A stretch of DNA of 64,000 nt from Chryseobacterium sp. Tr-659 (lineage in GTDB: Bacteria; Bacteroidota; Bacteroidia; Flavobacteriales; Weeksellaceae), in contig NZ_VWWP01000005.1 in NCBI RefSeq assembly GCF_011752975.1, positions 186,001-250,000 of the forward strand, given 5' to 3'. Both the position numbers and the translations under genes were made by a program. Shown in pieces: positions 24,232 to 34,451 of the stretch. Position 1 is the first letter of the stretch; each line of letters begins with the position of its first letter. Below the pieces are notes generated by a model, which was not told the origin of the DNA, ran no database searches, and was given only the letters and a program-made list of their open reading frames with translations.

Positions 24232-25398
24232 TTAAAAGGCATCTTTGATTCTTGAGTTTCGTTTAAGATAGAAAAATACAATACAGATCATCCCCATTAA
24301 AAAGATCAGCATTTCCAGAATAGTAGACATATAGCCGGAAAAACTTCCTAAAACATTCGTTACAATACCGGTCCCTATCTGATTAGCTGCCATCAGAAAT
24401 CCGGATACCAGCACCGAATACGCAGGGAACTCTACTGTTCCCCAGCCAATAGAACCTGGAAAGATACTTCCCATAAAAAAACCTGTTCCAAACATCACAA
24501 ATAGAAGCAACTTAATATCAGGATACACTAATAGTAACAGGATAAAAGCGGCAACGCCGATTGGTGCGATGAGAAAGAATGGAGACAAATCAAATCTTTT
24601 TGAAAATATTCCGAACAAAAGCCGGTTTAGAGCAATTCCTCCCCAGAACAGAGAAAGACCGAGACTTGCATTACTGTTATCAAGGCCTTTGTTTTTAAGA
24701 ATAACTCCTCCAAAGCTCCCAAAGGTACCTTCAACACAACCATACAATACAATGGCACCAAAAAACCACCATAATTTTCCGGGAATTCTAAAATGACCGG
24801 GAAGTTCAAAAAAAGTTCCTTTTTCAATTTTTAATGACAGAAAAATAATCCATACAATACACACTGTAATAAATATAATTCCGGGAACATACATCCAGTT
24901 TTTAATATCTCCGATGAGATTCATCATTAAAGGAGATGTTGATGTACCCAGTCCTACCAGAAACTGAAGAATTAAAATGGCAGATGTATTTCCTCTTTCA
25001 AATAAGCTTGCGGCTAAAGGGTTTAAGGTAGTTATAGATAATCCGAATCCAGAACCTGTAAAAGCCACCAGCACCATTAATACCGGAAATAAGAATGTTT
25101 TTTCTGTGATAAAGTAATGCAGCCCCCATAAAGTACCTGTGGAAATAAGCATCAACAGAACTCCTGAAGCCAGAATTATTTTAGGGCCCCATTTATTCAC
25201 CAGAAACGGCGTACCTAAACAAGAGATGATAATGCAAACCACCTGAGGAATAAACAGATTTCCAAACTGAGAGGATGAAAGTCCAAATAAAGACGGATCT
25301 GTAAAAGCTGTTCCCAGAGCCGGAAAAATTACAAAATTAACTCCGGTGAGAAAGGCTAACAGAAATACGATGGCAATGATGACTTTCTTGCTGTTCAT
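24232..25398 (-). CDS. MFS transporter
   Basis: Inner-membrane transporter of 388 aa with about 12 hydrophobic helices in two halves separated near residues 190-205. The first helix carries LLAFLTGVNFVIFP. There is no clear substrate signature. It starts 4 bp after the stop of the GMC oxidoreductase gene, so the two are translated from one transcript. Uptake of the sugar or alcohol oxidised by the GMC enzyme, or release of its product, is a reasonable inference. A perfect palindrome follows. Confidence 0.87.
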   Translation of the reverse strand: MNSKKVIIAIVFLLAFLTGVNFVIFPALGTAFTDPSLFGLSSSQFGNLFIPQVVCIIISCLGTPFLVNKWGPKIILASGVLLMLISTGTLWGLHYFITEKTFLFPVLMVLVAFTGSGFGLSITTLNPLAASLFERGNTSAILILQFLVGLGTSTSPLMMNLIGDIKNWMYVPGIIFITVCIVWIIFLSLKIEKGTFFELPGHFRIPGKLWWFFGAIVLYGCVEGTFGSFGGVILKNKGLDNSNASLGLSLFWGGIALNRLLFGIFSKRFDLSPFFLIAPIGVAAFILLLLVYPDIKLLLFVMFGTGFFMGSIFPGSIGWGTVEFPAYSVLVSGFLMAANQIGTGIVTNVLGSFSGYMSTILEMLIFLMGMICIVFFYLKRNSRIKDAF

Positions 25399-25402
25399 AA
25401 GT

Positions 25403-26932
25403 TTATCTCAAAACATTCTTTTTTAGATATTCTCCTACTCTCAATGCCATTGCCATGATTGTGAGCGCCGGATTCACCGCACCACTGGAAACAAAGAATC
25501 CTCCATCTACGATATACAGATTTTCCAGATCATGGGCTTTGCAATTAATATCTACTACTGAGCTTTCCGGGTCAGTTCCCATTTTTGTTGTCCCATTTTG
25601 ATGAGCCGGTGAAGCAATATCCATTCCTTTGCTGAAGTAATACCCTTTGAACAGGAAACTTTCAAATTTACCGGATGCTTTTAAAGCTTTAATCAATTCG
25701 GTTTTTAAAAACTCATGTCCTTTCTGATTGTTATCCGTGTAACTTATCTTAATCTGTCCGTTTTCTACCGTTACTCTATTTTCAGGATCCGGAAGATCTT
25801 CCGATGTCAGCCAGAAATCGACCGCATGTCTGGCCATGAGGTCAAAAGTGAATCCGGGTGCCGGAACAGGACTGTCTGCTTTAATTTGATTTTCATCTGA
25901 TTTACCCAGCATTTGTATGTGGCCTAACGGAAATTCATATCCCCGGGCTGCGTGATAGAAATCGTTAATTCCGAATGTCTTCCCGAATTTTGTGGGATTG
26001 GGTTCTGTATAAAGGGCAATTAATGCTGTATTTTGGTGAAACATATAATTTCTGCCTACCTGGTCTGAAGAATTAGCCAATCCGTTGGGAAACTGATCAC
26101 TTTTACTTTGCAGTAATATTGCCGCTGAATTAATTGCTCCTGCAGAAAGTATGACAAGTTCTGAAGTAAAAACTTTGGTCTCACCATTTTGCTCTACTAC
26201 TATTTCTGTAATTTTCTGCCCTGAACTATCGGTATTCAGCTGTATTACTTTTGTGTTCACCATCAGTTCAACGTTAGGATATTCCAGCGCTTTTGACAAT
26301 GCGCAAAGGTGGGCATCGCCTTTTCTTTCGGAAGCATCCGGAAATCCATCAAAACGGTCTAATGTATAGGGAGCATTTGCTGTTGCATGGGGTTTAAAAT
26401 TGACTCCTATGGGCAATTCAAAAGGATGTAATCCATAGTTTGTCAATTCATCAAAGATCTCCTGAATTCTTGGTTCATGAGGCAATGCCGGATTGGGATA
26501 AGGTTCGGAATCAAAAGGTTCAGTGGGATCTGAGCCTCTTTTTCCGTGTACATGAAAAAGTTTTTCGGCTTCCAGATAATACTCTTTTAAATCATCATAC
26601 TGAATGGGCCATTCCGGTGATACTCCACCATAATGCTGTATTTCTTTAAAATCTTCTTCTCTTAAACGGAATAAGGCCGCCCCGTAGAATTTGGTGTTTC
26701 CACCAACATTATAATGCATTCCCGGCCGGAAAGCTTTTCCGTGTTTATCCAGCCATACATCTGTGGTTGTATATCTGTTTTTCTGAAAAACTTCTATGGA
26801 ACTCCAGTTTTCTTTTTCTACGGGAACATAATCTCCTCTTTCTAAAATCAATATTTTTTTTCCGCTGTCTGCCAGTTTATAGGCAATGGTTGAACCTCCT
26901 GCTCCGGTTCCTATGATGATGATATCGTACAT
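25403..26932 (-). CDS. GMC-family FAD-dependent oxidoreductase
   Basis: Glucose-methanol-choline oxidoreductase (509 aa). FAD-binding GTGAGGSTIAYKLADSG at the N-terminus (8-24), NVGGNTKFYGAALFR around 75-90, and the C-terminal block with SPAHQNGTTKMG and VNPALTIMA, which supplies the active-site His and Asn. It is closest in layout to the choline/gluconate dehydrogenase-like branch. No signal peptide is seen, so it acts in the cytoplasm or at the membrane face. First gene of an operon with an MFS transporter; substrate unknown. Confidence 0.92.
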   Translation of the reverse strand: MYDIIIIGTGAGGSTIAYKLADSGKKILILERGDYVPVEKENWSSIEVFQKNRYTTTDVWLDKHGKAFRPGMHYNVGGNTKFYGAALFRLREEDFKEIQHYGGVSPEWPIQYDDLKEYYLEAEKLFHVHGKRGSDPTEPFDSEPYPNPALPHEPRIQEIFDELTNYGLHPFELPIGVNFKPHATANAPYTLDRFDGFPDASERKGDAHLCALSKALEYPNVELMVNTKVIQLNTDSSGQKITEIVVEQNGETKVFTSELVILSAGAINSAAILLQSKSDQFPNGLANSSDQVGRNYMFHQNTALIALYTEPNPTKFGKTFGINDFYHAARGYEFPLGHIQMLGKSDENQIKADSPVPAPGFTFDLMARHAVDFWLTSEDLPDPENRVTVENGQIKISYTDNNQKGHEFLKTELIKALKASGKFESFLFKGYYFSKGMDIASPAHQNGTTKMGTDPESSVVDINCKAHDLENLYIVDGGFFVSSGAVNPALTIMAMALRVGEYLKKNVLR

Positions 26933-27138
26933 TTTCTACAATTTGATGTATCTAATTTAGCCATTAAAAAAGCAGAATCTGCTTAACAAAATGTTAAATT
27001 TCAATTGATTGTATGAATAATTTATAAAAAGTAAAAGGGCAAAAAGGTAAAATGGTAAAATGGCTCTTCTATAAGGATTTTAAAAGCACAGGCTGTGAAA
27101 CTAAAATTTACGGGATAGGATTTCAACTTTTGGGTTTT

Positions 27139-27205
27139 GGCTAAAGCCGGTTGATCGGGGCATCAACAAAAAAGCGGACTAAAGCCCGCTTCTATTGATA
27201 TTTTA
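27139..27205. repeat. Dispersed ggctaaagcc repeat, copy 2
   Basis: ggctaaagcc (27139-27148), a ttgat...atcaa mini-hairpin, then agcggactaaagcccgct (27173-27190) and tctattgatatttta (27191-27205). The last 15 bases are identical to 42452-42466. It lies in the 297-bp gap between the GMC gene and the sugar transporter; the rest of the gap shows nothing. Confidence 0.65.
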
Positions 27206-27229
27206 ATATTGTATCTTAATTTTCTGATC

Positions 27230-28612
27230 TTAAAAGTGTACCTGTTTTATTTCCTCTTCAATTTCCTTAGGTGTTTCATTTTCTGATTGAACAAAGATGA
27301 GTGTTACCAAAGCGCCGATCAGCATACATACGCCTCCTACAACTACATAATCCATCGCCTGTTTTCCGAAAACATCACTTACAATAGGACCTCCAAACAG
27401 CCCATTAATGATCTGCGGAATGACAATAAAGAAATTAAATATTCCCATATACACTCCCATTTTTCTTAAAGGAATAACCTCAATCAGCATTGCATAAGGC
27501 ATTGCAAGGATGCTGGCCCAGGCAAACCCTAATCCGATCATTGAGATCCAGAGATTATTGACATCTTTAATGAAGTACATTGAAATCAATCCTAACCCAC
27601 CACAAAACAGGGCTAAGGCATGAGTTTGTTTTTTACCGATCCACTTCGCAATCGGAGTCAGTAAGAATGCAAAAGGGATTGCCCATAGGTTATACATTCC
27701 GAAAAGCTTTCCTGTAAGATCTCCGGCATTATTAAACTCCTTGGAATGGGTATCTTCCGGCGAAAGCCCGAAATGATGGGTTGCCAGGGCGCTCGTTGTA
27801 AAAACCCACATCGTAAACAGAGCAAACCATGAGAAAAACTGAACGATTCCCAGCTTTTTCATTTGCGCAGGTATGGCTGCAAAATCTTTAAAAATATCTG
27901 AGAATTTAGAATGTTCTTTTTCTATTTCTTTTCCATCTTCAAACGCTGCAAATTCCTGTGGAGAATATTCTCTGGTAGTAACAATCGTGTACAGAATTGA
28001 TATTAAAAGCAGCACAGCACCTACATAAAAGGAATAGATTACATTATCGGCTACAAATCCTTTGGGTGCAACATTTGAAATTCCCATTCGTGTTAACCAA
28101 TCCGGCAAATAGGAACCCAGTACTGCTCCAAACCCGATCAGAATGGTTTGTACCGAGAACCCTATGGTTCCCTGATGTTTCGGAAGCATATCTCCTACCA
28201 ATGCTCTGAACGGTTCCATTGCAATATTAACAGAAGCGTCCATCATGGCCAGAAAAATAACAGCCAATAAAAGGGCATTAGCAGCAAACATCTGCGTTAC
28301 GGAAGCTGCGTTCGGAAGCAAAACCAATCCTATGGCACATAAAACGGCACCAATTAAAAAATAAGGCTTTCTTCTTCCCAGCGGACTCCAGGTATTGTCT
28401 CCCATATGCCCGATAATCGGTTGTACTATCAGTCCTGTAACAGGTGCTACAAGCCAGAACCATGATAATTCATGAACATCGGCTCCCAAATTGGCCAGAA
28501 TACGGCTGGCATTTCCGTTTTGCAATCCGAAAGCCATCTGAATTCCTAAAAACCCCATACTCATATTGATGATCTGAGTAAGTGAGAGATCCGGTTTTAT
28601 TTTTTTTGCCAT
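27230..28612 (-). CDS. MFS sugar transporter, SLC45/maltose-transporter-like
   Basis: Inner-membrane symporter of 460 aa with about 12 helices. The signature LGRRKPYFLIG after helix 2 is typical of the GPH/SLC45 sugar:proton transporters; homologues next to SusC/SusD loci in Flavobacteriia import maltose or maltodextrin. It is the last gene of the GH13-SnoaL-MFS operon (15-bp gap), so import of maltose from periplasmic starch breakdown is the natural role. A central cytoplasmic loop (about residues 215-245) is charged. Substrate is inferred from context. Confidence 0.88.
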   Translation of the reverse strand: MAKKIKPDLSLTQIINMSMGFLGIQMAFGLQNGNASRILANLGADVHELSWFWLVAPVTGLIVQPIIGHMGDNTWSPLGRRKPYFLIGAVLCAIGLVLLPNAASVTQMFAANALLLAVIFLAMMDASVNIAMEPFRALVGDMLPKHQGTIGFSVQTILIGFGAVLGSYLPDWLTRMGISNVAPKGFVADNVIYSFYVGAVLLLISILYTIVTTREYSPQEFAAFEDGKEIEKEHSKFSDIFKDFAAIPAQMKKLGIVQFFSWFALFTMWVFTTSALATHHFGLSPEDTHSKEFNNAGDLTGKLFGMYNLWAIPFAFLLTPIAKWIGKKQTHALALFCGGLGLISMYFIKDVNNLWISMIGLGFAWASILAMPYAMLIEVIPLRKMGVYMGIFNFFIVIPQIINGLFGGPIVSDVFGKQAMDYVVVGGVCMLIGALVTLIFVQSENETPKEIEEEIKQVHF

Positions 28613-28627
28613 TGTTGTCTTTTCGTA

Positions 28628-29149
28628 TTATTTCGTTTTTAATTCCCCGATCAGGATATCTTCAAGTGCAGTTTTGTCTGCAACCACTTTATCAACAACC
28701 TCGTTAGGAACCGTCATGGAAAGTACATATTGCTTCACCTTCCAGTTTCCGTTGATTTTTTCCACTACTCCGGAACCTCTGCATATTTTCATCTGGGTAT
28801 CCAGTAATTCATCAAACCATGCCAGTTTACCATCTTTACTGAAATAAATATTTCTTTTAAGAGCAGTAAAATTCCATGTTTTCTTTTTGTCAAAATAAGG
28901 TTTAGCCCAGACCATGAAAGCTTTTTTATCCCAGATTTCCGTAGCATCTGTCCCAATAAAAGTAGATTCATCGGCAAAATAATTGAAATAGGCATTATAA
29001 TCTGCTTTTGCAGCTGCTGCATTGAATGCATCCAGCATTGTACTGATCTCTGACTTTTCTTTTTCAAATTTGTTTTTTGACTGTGCTGAAATTAAAGAGA
29101 ATCCTAATAAAAAAAGGATCAGAGTGTAAGCAGTTGTTAGTTTTTTCAT
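28628..29149 (-). CDS. Secreted SnoaL/NTF2-like protein
   Basis: A 173-aa protein from the ATG at 29149, with a signal peptide (TAYTLILFLLGFSLISAQ). The longer frame to 29176 would overlap the GH13 gene. The mature part fits the SnoaL/NTF2-like cone fold: an N-terminal helix (EISTMLDAFNAAAAKADY), YFADESTFIGTDATEIWDKKAFM, and late strands ending in GNWKVKQYVLSM. It lies between an amylase and a sugar transporter in one operon. A distant paralogue is encoded at 57189-57689. Function unknown. Confidence 0.75.
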   Translation of the reverse strand: MKKLTTAYTLILFLLGFSLISAQSKNKFEKEKSEISTMLDAFNAAAAKADYNAYFNYFADESTFIGTDATEIWDKKAFMVWAKPYFDKKKTWNFTALKRNIYFSKDGKLAWFDELLDTQMKICRGSGVVEKINGNWKVKQYVLSMTVPNEVVDKVVADKTALEDILIGELKTK

Positions 29150-29159
29150 ATATAAATCG

Positions 29160-31019
29160 TTATTTTTCAAGTTCAATAATCAAAGGCGTTTTAGCAGGAA
29201 CATTCATTGTATTTTGTAGTGTGAATTCTTTTCCTGAAATAATATCCTTTCCTTTTGTAAAGTCTTTAAGTGCTTCCGCGAAATATTTCAAGTCTAACGC
29301 CTGATCTTTTTCATTATTGTTGATCACCACCATTACGCTTTCTTTTTCGTTATATCTGAAATAAGTAAAAACGCCGTCTTTAGGAACGAAATTTTTAGTT
29401 TTTCCGTTATGAATCACTTCTTTGCCTTTTCTCCAGTTCAATATTTTTTGGGTAAACTGGAAAAATTCTTTCTGTTCGGAAGTTTGTGTTGAAGGATTGA
29501 AAGCATTCTGTTGATCAGACTTCCAGCCACCCGGAAAATCCCTGCGGATGTCTGCATCACCGCCTTTTTCTTTATCTCCGCGCATTCCTACTTCCGATCC
29601 GTAGTAGATCTGAGGAATTCCACGAACTGTAGAAATGAGAGCAAGTCCCATTTTATAGGCTTTAGGATCTGCCTTGAAGATTTCATTCCACCTTTGGGTG
29701 TCGTGATTTTCAAAGAAAACCAATAGATTATCAACATCAGGATAAAGGAAATCGCTTGTAAAAGATTCATAAATACGGTTCATTCCGGTGTCCCAGCCTT
29801 GTTTTTCCTGAAAAGCTTTAGGCATTTCGCTGAACAGAACAAAATCCATTACAGAAGGTAGATTAGAATTATACCCTGCTGCCTCACCTGTTTTGGAGCC
29901 TTTCTGCCATGCTGAAATATGACCAGCAGTGGAAAGCCATGTTTCTCCTACAATATTGAATTTCGGATATTCATCAGTAATCGCTTTAGCCCATTTAGCC
30001 ATTGCTTCCTTATCATTGTAAGGATAGGTATCTACACGAAAACCTCCTAATTCAGCGTATTCAATCCACCAGATTGCATTTTGTGTCAAATATTTTAAAA
30101 CCAGAGGATTTTTCTGATTAATATCCGGCATTGTGGCATCAAACCATCCGTCCATCGCATATTTTTTATCAATTTCGGAAGCATTGGGATCGAATTGTGA
30201 TGTGATTTTATAATTGGATCTTTTGAAGCCCTTTTCTCCGTCATCAAACCAATGAATCCAGTCTTTTGTCGGCAGATCTTTAATCATCCAGTGGGAAACA
30301 CCCCAGTGGTTGGTGACATAATCCATCACGAGCTTCATATTCCTTTTGTTCAGTTCACGGGATAATGTTCTGTAATCTTCATTCGTTCCGTATCGGGCAT
30401 CAATTTTATAGAGATCGGTTTGGGCATAGCCATGATAGGAATATACTTTTTCATTGTCTTCATTAACCGGCGTCAGCCAAACAGCTGTTGCTCCGAGATT
30501 CTGAATATAATCAACATTATTGATGATTCCCCGCAGGTCTCCTCCATGCCTGCCGTTGGGTAAATTCCGGTTGGCTTTTTCGGTAAGTTCCGGCCTGGAA
30601 TCATTCTTTTCGTCGCCATTGGCAAAACGATCGGGCATAATCAGGTACATCACATCTTTTGAAGTATAAGATTCCCGATTGGCAGAACCCGAGATTCTTT
30701 CCTTCAGTTCATAGGTGTAAGAACCGAGTTGCTTTTTATCTTTTTTAATATTGATGGTAAATTTCGGAACATTGATTTCACTGGTATTTACCGTAATAAA
30801 AACATAATTAGGGTTCTCAACCTTTTGGATGTCTTTAATTCTGATTCCGTCTGAAAGACTGATCTCATTATTAGCAATTCCTTTTCCATAAACAAGGATC
30901 TGAAGTTCAGGATTTTTCATTCCTTTCCACCAGAAAGCAGGCTCTACTCTTTCCAACGTTTTTTGGGAAAAAGCAACAGAAGCTACGGAAAGGGCTAATG
31001 CGGCATATATTGTCTTCAT
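29160..31019 (-). CDS. Secreted alpha-amylase family enzyme (GH13, SusA/neopullulanase-like)
   Basis: Hydrolyses alpha-1,4-glucans to maltooligosaccharides in the periplasm. From the ATG at 31019 (31031 is possible) it has a signal peptide ending AFSQ, an N-terminal beta domain (about 20-110) like cyclomaltodextrinases, and a catalytic barrel with DYVTNH, nucleophile Asp330 in GGFRVDTYP, acid/base Glu359 in VGETW and Asp440 in FENHDTQR. A C-terminal beta domain follows. 619 aa is usual for the SusA type. First gene of an operon with a SnoaL-like protein and a maltose-type transporter. Confidence 0.94.
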   Translation of the reverse strand: MKTIYAALALSVASVAFSQKTLERVEPAFWWKGMKNPELQILVYGKGIANNEISLSDGIRIKDIQKVENPNYVFITVNTSEINVPKFTINIKKDKKQLGSYTYELKERISGSANRESYTSKDVMYLIMPDRFANGDEKNDSRPELTEKANRNLPNGRHGGDLRGIINNVDYIQNLGATAVWLTPVNEDNEKVYSYHGYAQTDLYKIDARYGTNEDYRTLSRELNKRNMKLVMDYVTNHWGVSHWMIKDLPTKDWIHWFDDGEKGFKRSNYKITSQFDPNASEIDKKYAMDGWFDATMPDINQKNPLVLKYLTQNAIWWIEYAELGGFRVDTYPYNDKEAMAKWAKAITDEYPKFNIVGETWLSTAGHISAWQKGSKTGEAAGYNSNLPSVMDFVLFSEMPKAFQEKQGWDTGMNRIYESFTSDFLYPDVDNLLVFFENHDTQRWNEIFKADPKAYKMGLALISTVRGIPQIYYGSEVGMRGDKEKGGDADIRRDFPGGWKSDQQNAFNPSTQTSEQKEFFQFTQKILNWRKGKEVIHNGKTKNFVPKDGVFTYFRYNEKESVMVVINNNEKDQALDLKYFAEALKDFTKGKDIISGKEFTLQNTMNVPAKTPLIIELEK

Positions 31020-31220
31020 ATTAATGTTCAATTTAGCATTAAATTTTCATATATACGATCAAAACATATCAGAATACACATTTTTTGTCTCGATCAACGT
31101 CAATTTTAAAAATTCGGCATTTATATTCTAATGTTTTTCAATAATCCTTTACATTTTTCACAAAAAATTCATCTATAAAGTTAAATTCTCATGATTTTTA
31201 TCTTTAGATTTACAGAAAAA

Positions 31221-32204
31221 ATGTTGGACTTCAGTAATATGTTCAAAACAGAGGGGCCGGATGTTGTTTATACCTGGACCATTCCCATGTTTGCTGCTAT
31301 TATTTTTATAGAAATGGCTTACAGCCACTTTAACAAGGAAAAAATCTATGAAACTAAAGATGTGGCAACGAATGTTCTTTTTGCTTTGCTCAACTATGGG
31401 CTAGACATCATCATGAAAGGTTTTTCGTTGTTTGTGATGATGTTTTTCTATCAGCATCGTCTTTTCGACTGGGAAGTTGGGGTTTGGTATTGGATCGCTG
31501 TATTTCTCGCCCAGGATTTTGCTTATTATGTTCATCATTATGTGGATCATCACTCCCGTATCTTCTGGGCAGTACACATTACTCATCATAATTCTGATTA
31601 TTTCAACATCAGTACAGGCTTCAGAAGCCCTGTGTTCCAGCCATTATACAGATATCTTTTCTTTTCTCCATTGGCATTTATAGGATTTCATCCATGGCAC
31701 ATCCTGGTGGCTTATTCTGCCATACAGATCTATGGTACTTTTGTTCATACCCAATCCATTAAAAGTATGGGATTTTTAGAATATATTCTGGTTACTCCTT
31801 CTCATCACAGGGTACATCATGCGTGTAATATCAAATATCTGGACCGTAATATGGGAATGGGACTGATCATTTGGGACAAGATCTTCGGAACATTTGAAAA
31901 AGAGGACCCCGAGGTTCCTGTGAAATATGGTATCTATCCTAAAATGGAGTCTAAAGATCCGGCAACTACCCTGTTCTATGAATGGCGAAGAATAGGTAAA
32001 GATATCAGACAGCCCGGAATTTCTTTTAAAACCCGATTGAAATACCTTTTCTATTCTCCGGGATGGAGACATGATGGTACCGGAAAAACGGTAAAACAGT
32101 TTCAAAAGGAATATCTCGAAAAAATAAAAAATAAAGCATCTGCAGTAAAAAAAGAGCCAGTTCCTGAAGCAGAATTTGAATATACAGAGGCACTGGATAA
32201 ATAA
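31221..32204 (+). CDS. Sterol desaturase/fatty acid hydroxylase-family membrane protein
   Basis: Di-iron integral membrane oxygenase family. Histidine clusters are complete: HHYVDHH, HITHHNS and HHRVHH, with hydrophobic helices around them in the first 200 residues. The cytosolic C-terminus is basic. ATG 31221 is preferred (a TATCTTTA box lies about 16 bases upstream), but ATG 31191 is in frame. Targets in bacteria include fatty acids, carotenoids and other lipids. It sits on the opposite strand between the two halves of the starch locus and has no obvious link to it. 328-338 aa is normal. Confidence 0.88.
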   Translation: MLDFSNMFKTEGPDVVYTWTIPMFAAIIFIEMAYSHFNKEKIYETKDVATNVLFALLNYGLDIIMKGFSLFVMMFFYQHRLFDWEVGVWYWIAVFLAQDFAYYVHHYVDHHSRIFWAVHITHHNSDYFNISTGFRSPVFQPLYRYLFFSPLAFIGFHPWHILVAYSAIQIYGTFVHTQSIKSMGFLEYILVTPSHHRVHHACNIKYLDRNMGMGLIIWDKIFGTFEKEDPEVPVKYGIYPKMESKDPATTLFYEWRRIGKDIRQPGISFKTRLKYLFYSPGWRHDGTGKTVKQFQKEYLEKIKNKASAVKKEPVPEAEFEYTEALDK

Positions 32205-32205
32205 A

Positions 32206-32245
32206 AAAAAGTAGCCCCGGACATTGAAATTCAACGAACCGGGGC
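32206..32245 (-). terminator. Terminator of the GH97 gene
   Basis: gccccgg (32214-32220) pairs with ccggggc (32239-32245) across an 18-base loop. On the minus strand it is followed by a run of eight T. Confidence 0.75.
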
Positions 32246-32264
32246 ACCTTAGTGTATCTTCAGA

Positions 32265-34421
32265 TTATTTTACTGGTTTAATAGAAATTGCGAAACCGCC
32301 GCTTCTTACCATTTTAAAATTAATTTTAGATTTGCTTGTAATCTCTTTCTTATAGATATTATAGCTTTGAGGATTGTCTATATAATCGGCATCTTTTCCA
32401 TCTTCATAGATGGTTGCCTCATATTTTCTTCCTTTGTCAAGGAATGAGAAGTCTACAGTATACTCACGTTTGTTTTCATCGGTAATCCCTCCTACAAACC
32501 AGTTTTCCGTTCCTTTTGCTTTTCTTGCAGTGATCACATAATCTCCAGGTTCAGCTGACAAGATTTTCGTATCATCCCAATCCGCAGCAACATCTTTGAT
32601 AAACTGGAATGCATCCATATGCTTTTTGTAATTCTCAGGAAGATCTGCTGCCATCTGAAGCGGCATATACATCGTTACATATAATGCAAGCTGCTTAGCC
32701 AGAGTTGTTTTCACAAAACGGTTATCTCCAGGAAAATAATAGTCTAACTTTGTCTGGAAGATTCCCGGCGTGTAGTCCATAGAGCCACCCATCCATCTTG
32801 TAAATGGAAGAACGGTCTGATGATCCGGCTTGTTCCCTCCGAATGCTTCATATTCTGTTCCACGAGCTGCTTCTGCGGAAATATAATTCGGGTAGGTACG
32901 GCTTTCTCCTGTAGGACGTACAGATTCGTGAGAATTGACCATGATTTTATAGTCGTTGGCTTTTTCAGCGATTCTGTAGTAGTGATTGATCGTCCATTGA
33001 GAATAATGATGTTCTCCTCTAGGAATGATATCTCCTACATATCCTGTTTTCACAGCATCATAACCATATTTGTTCATGGTCTGGAAGGCTTTGTCTGCCC
33101 ATCTTTCATAGTTCGTTGCTGAACCTGACGTTTCATGGTGCATGATCAGCTTAATTCCTTTTGAATGTGCATAATCATTCAGCATTTTAATATCAAAATC
33201 CGGATATGGAGTAATGAAATCAAAAACAAATTCTTTAGAGTGTCCGAACCAGTCTTCCCATCCGATATTCCAGCCTTCAATTAATAATCCCTGAAATCCG
33301 TTTTCTGCAGCAAAGTCAATATACTCTTTAACTTTCGTATTGTTGGCTGCATGTTTACCATTCGGAGTTAGTTTTGAAAAATCTGTTTTTCCTAAATGAA
33401 CGTTTTCAGCAGTAGAATATGCCCACTGTGATTTTCCGATGATCATTTCCCACCAAACACCCATGTATTTTGTAGGGTGAATGTAAGAAGTATCGGTATA
33501 TTTTGTAGGTTCGTTAAGATTAAAGATCATTTTGGAATCCATTACCTGTTCAGCTTTCGGAGCTACGATAATTGTTCTCCAAGGGGTTACCGACGGGGTT
33601 TGAATATATCCTTTCGCGCCTTGTCTGTCAGCAGTCAAATGAGTTTTGAATCTGAAGTTCTGTGCATCCACTTCAAGATGTGAAGCGGGATAATTCAATA
33701 CGGCAGCTTCTGCTACGTTAATATACAAAGGCTCTTTTCCTTCTTTTTTAAGCATCAGCGGAGACTGTACGGCATTTTTAACCAAAGTCTGTGAAGCATT
33801 GGCATCGTAGGCTTTATCCCATCTGGAAGGAATTTCAGAAACTTTAGTTTCCTGATACTGATATTCCTGAGAATCATAATCTGCCACCATCCACCAGGCC
33901 TTCATATCGGTAGGGAAATCGATTTCAGAATCTTCTTCTCGAATAACGAAATAATTCAGATTTTTCTGTTGTGGAAATTCATATCTGAATCCAAGACCGT
34001 CATTGAACAATCTGAATTTCACTACAATGCTTCTGTCTGTGGAAGCCTGGTTCAATGTAACCGCTAATTCATTGTAATGGTTAATATAATTTTTCTTTTC
34101 TCCTAAAACCGGCTGCCAGGTTTCATTTTTGGAGTCTCTTTTTTCATCTGTTTTCGCAAAACCATTGTTCAGATCGTATTTTGCATCTTCCGGCTTGGCA
34201 ATCTCGGAAGCAAACTTTATAGCTGTGTCTTTAAATAATCTCAATCCCAATTTAGAATCTTCAACTACTACGGCCCCATTATATTTCAGGTTATAGTAAG
34301 GTACTCCTTCTTTCAACTGAAAGTTCATTTCAAACTTCCCATCCGGAGATTTTAAAGATTGGGCTTTCACCCCTACAAACATCATTGAGAGCAAAAGTGC
34401 TCCAACTGTAATTTTCTTCAT
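32265..34421 (-). CDS. GH97 alpha-glucosidase, SusB-like
   Basis: Periplasmic glucosidase that releases glucose from maltooligosaccharides. Signal peptide 1-20, N-terminal beta-supersandwich, central barrel from about 315, C-terminal beta domain. The SusB catalytic set is present at a constant offset of nine residues: Glu430 (HHETSG) and Glu499 (NSHES) as base candidates, Glu523 (RGTEYE) as acid, Glu517 as calcium ligand. Keeping both base positions marks it as an inverting member rather than the retaining alpha-galactosidase type. 718 aa is normal. It follows susE by 74 bp with a hairpin between. Confidence 0.95.
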   Translation of the reverse strand: MKKITVGALLLSMMFVGVKAQSLKSPDGKFEMNFQLKEGVPYYNLKYNGAVVVEDSKLGLRLFKDTAIKFASEIAKPEDAKYDLNNGFAKTDEKRDSKNETWQPVLGEKKNYINHYNELAVTLNQASTDRSIVVKFRLFNDGLGFRYEFPQQKNLNYFVIREEDSEIDFPTDMKAWWMVADYDSQEYQYQETKVSEIPSRWDKAYDANASQTLVKNAVQSPLMLKKEGKEPLYINVAEAAVLNYPASHLEVDAQNFRFKTHLTADRQGAKGYIQTPSVTPWRTIIVAPKAEQVMDSKMIFNLNEPTKYTDTSYIHPTKYMGVWWEMIIGKSQWAYSTAENVHLGKTDFSKLTPNGKHAANNTKVKEYIDFAAENGFQGLLIEGWNIGWEDWFGHSKEFVFDFITPYPDFDIKMLNDYAHSKGIKLIMHHETSGSATNYERWADKAFQTMNKYGYDAVKTGYVGDIIPRGEHHYSQWTINHYYRIAEKANDYKIMVNSHESVRPTGESRTYPNYISAEAARGTEYEAFGGNKPDHQTVLPFTRWMGGSMDYTPGIFQTKLDYYFPGDNRFVKTTLAKQLALYVTMYMPLQMAADLPENYKKHMDAFQFIKDVAADWDDTKILSAEPGDYVITARKAKGTENWFVGGITDENKREYTVDFSFLDKGRKYEATIYEDGKDADYIDNPQSYNIYKKEITSKSKINFKMVRSGGFAISIKPVK

Positions 34422-34451
34422 AATGACTATTTATTAACTTAAAAAATAGAT

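Noticed and set aside
31776..32234. 152-codon minus-strand frame
   Set aside because: Antisense to the sterol-desaturase-family gene, whose histidine clusters prove the plus-strand reading.
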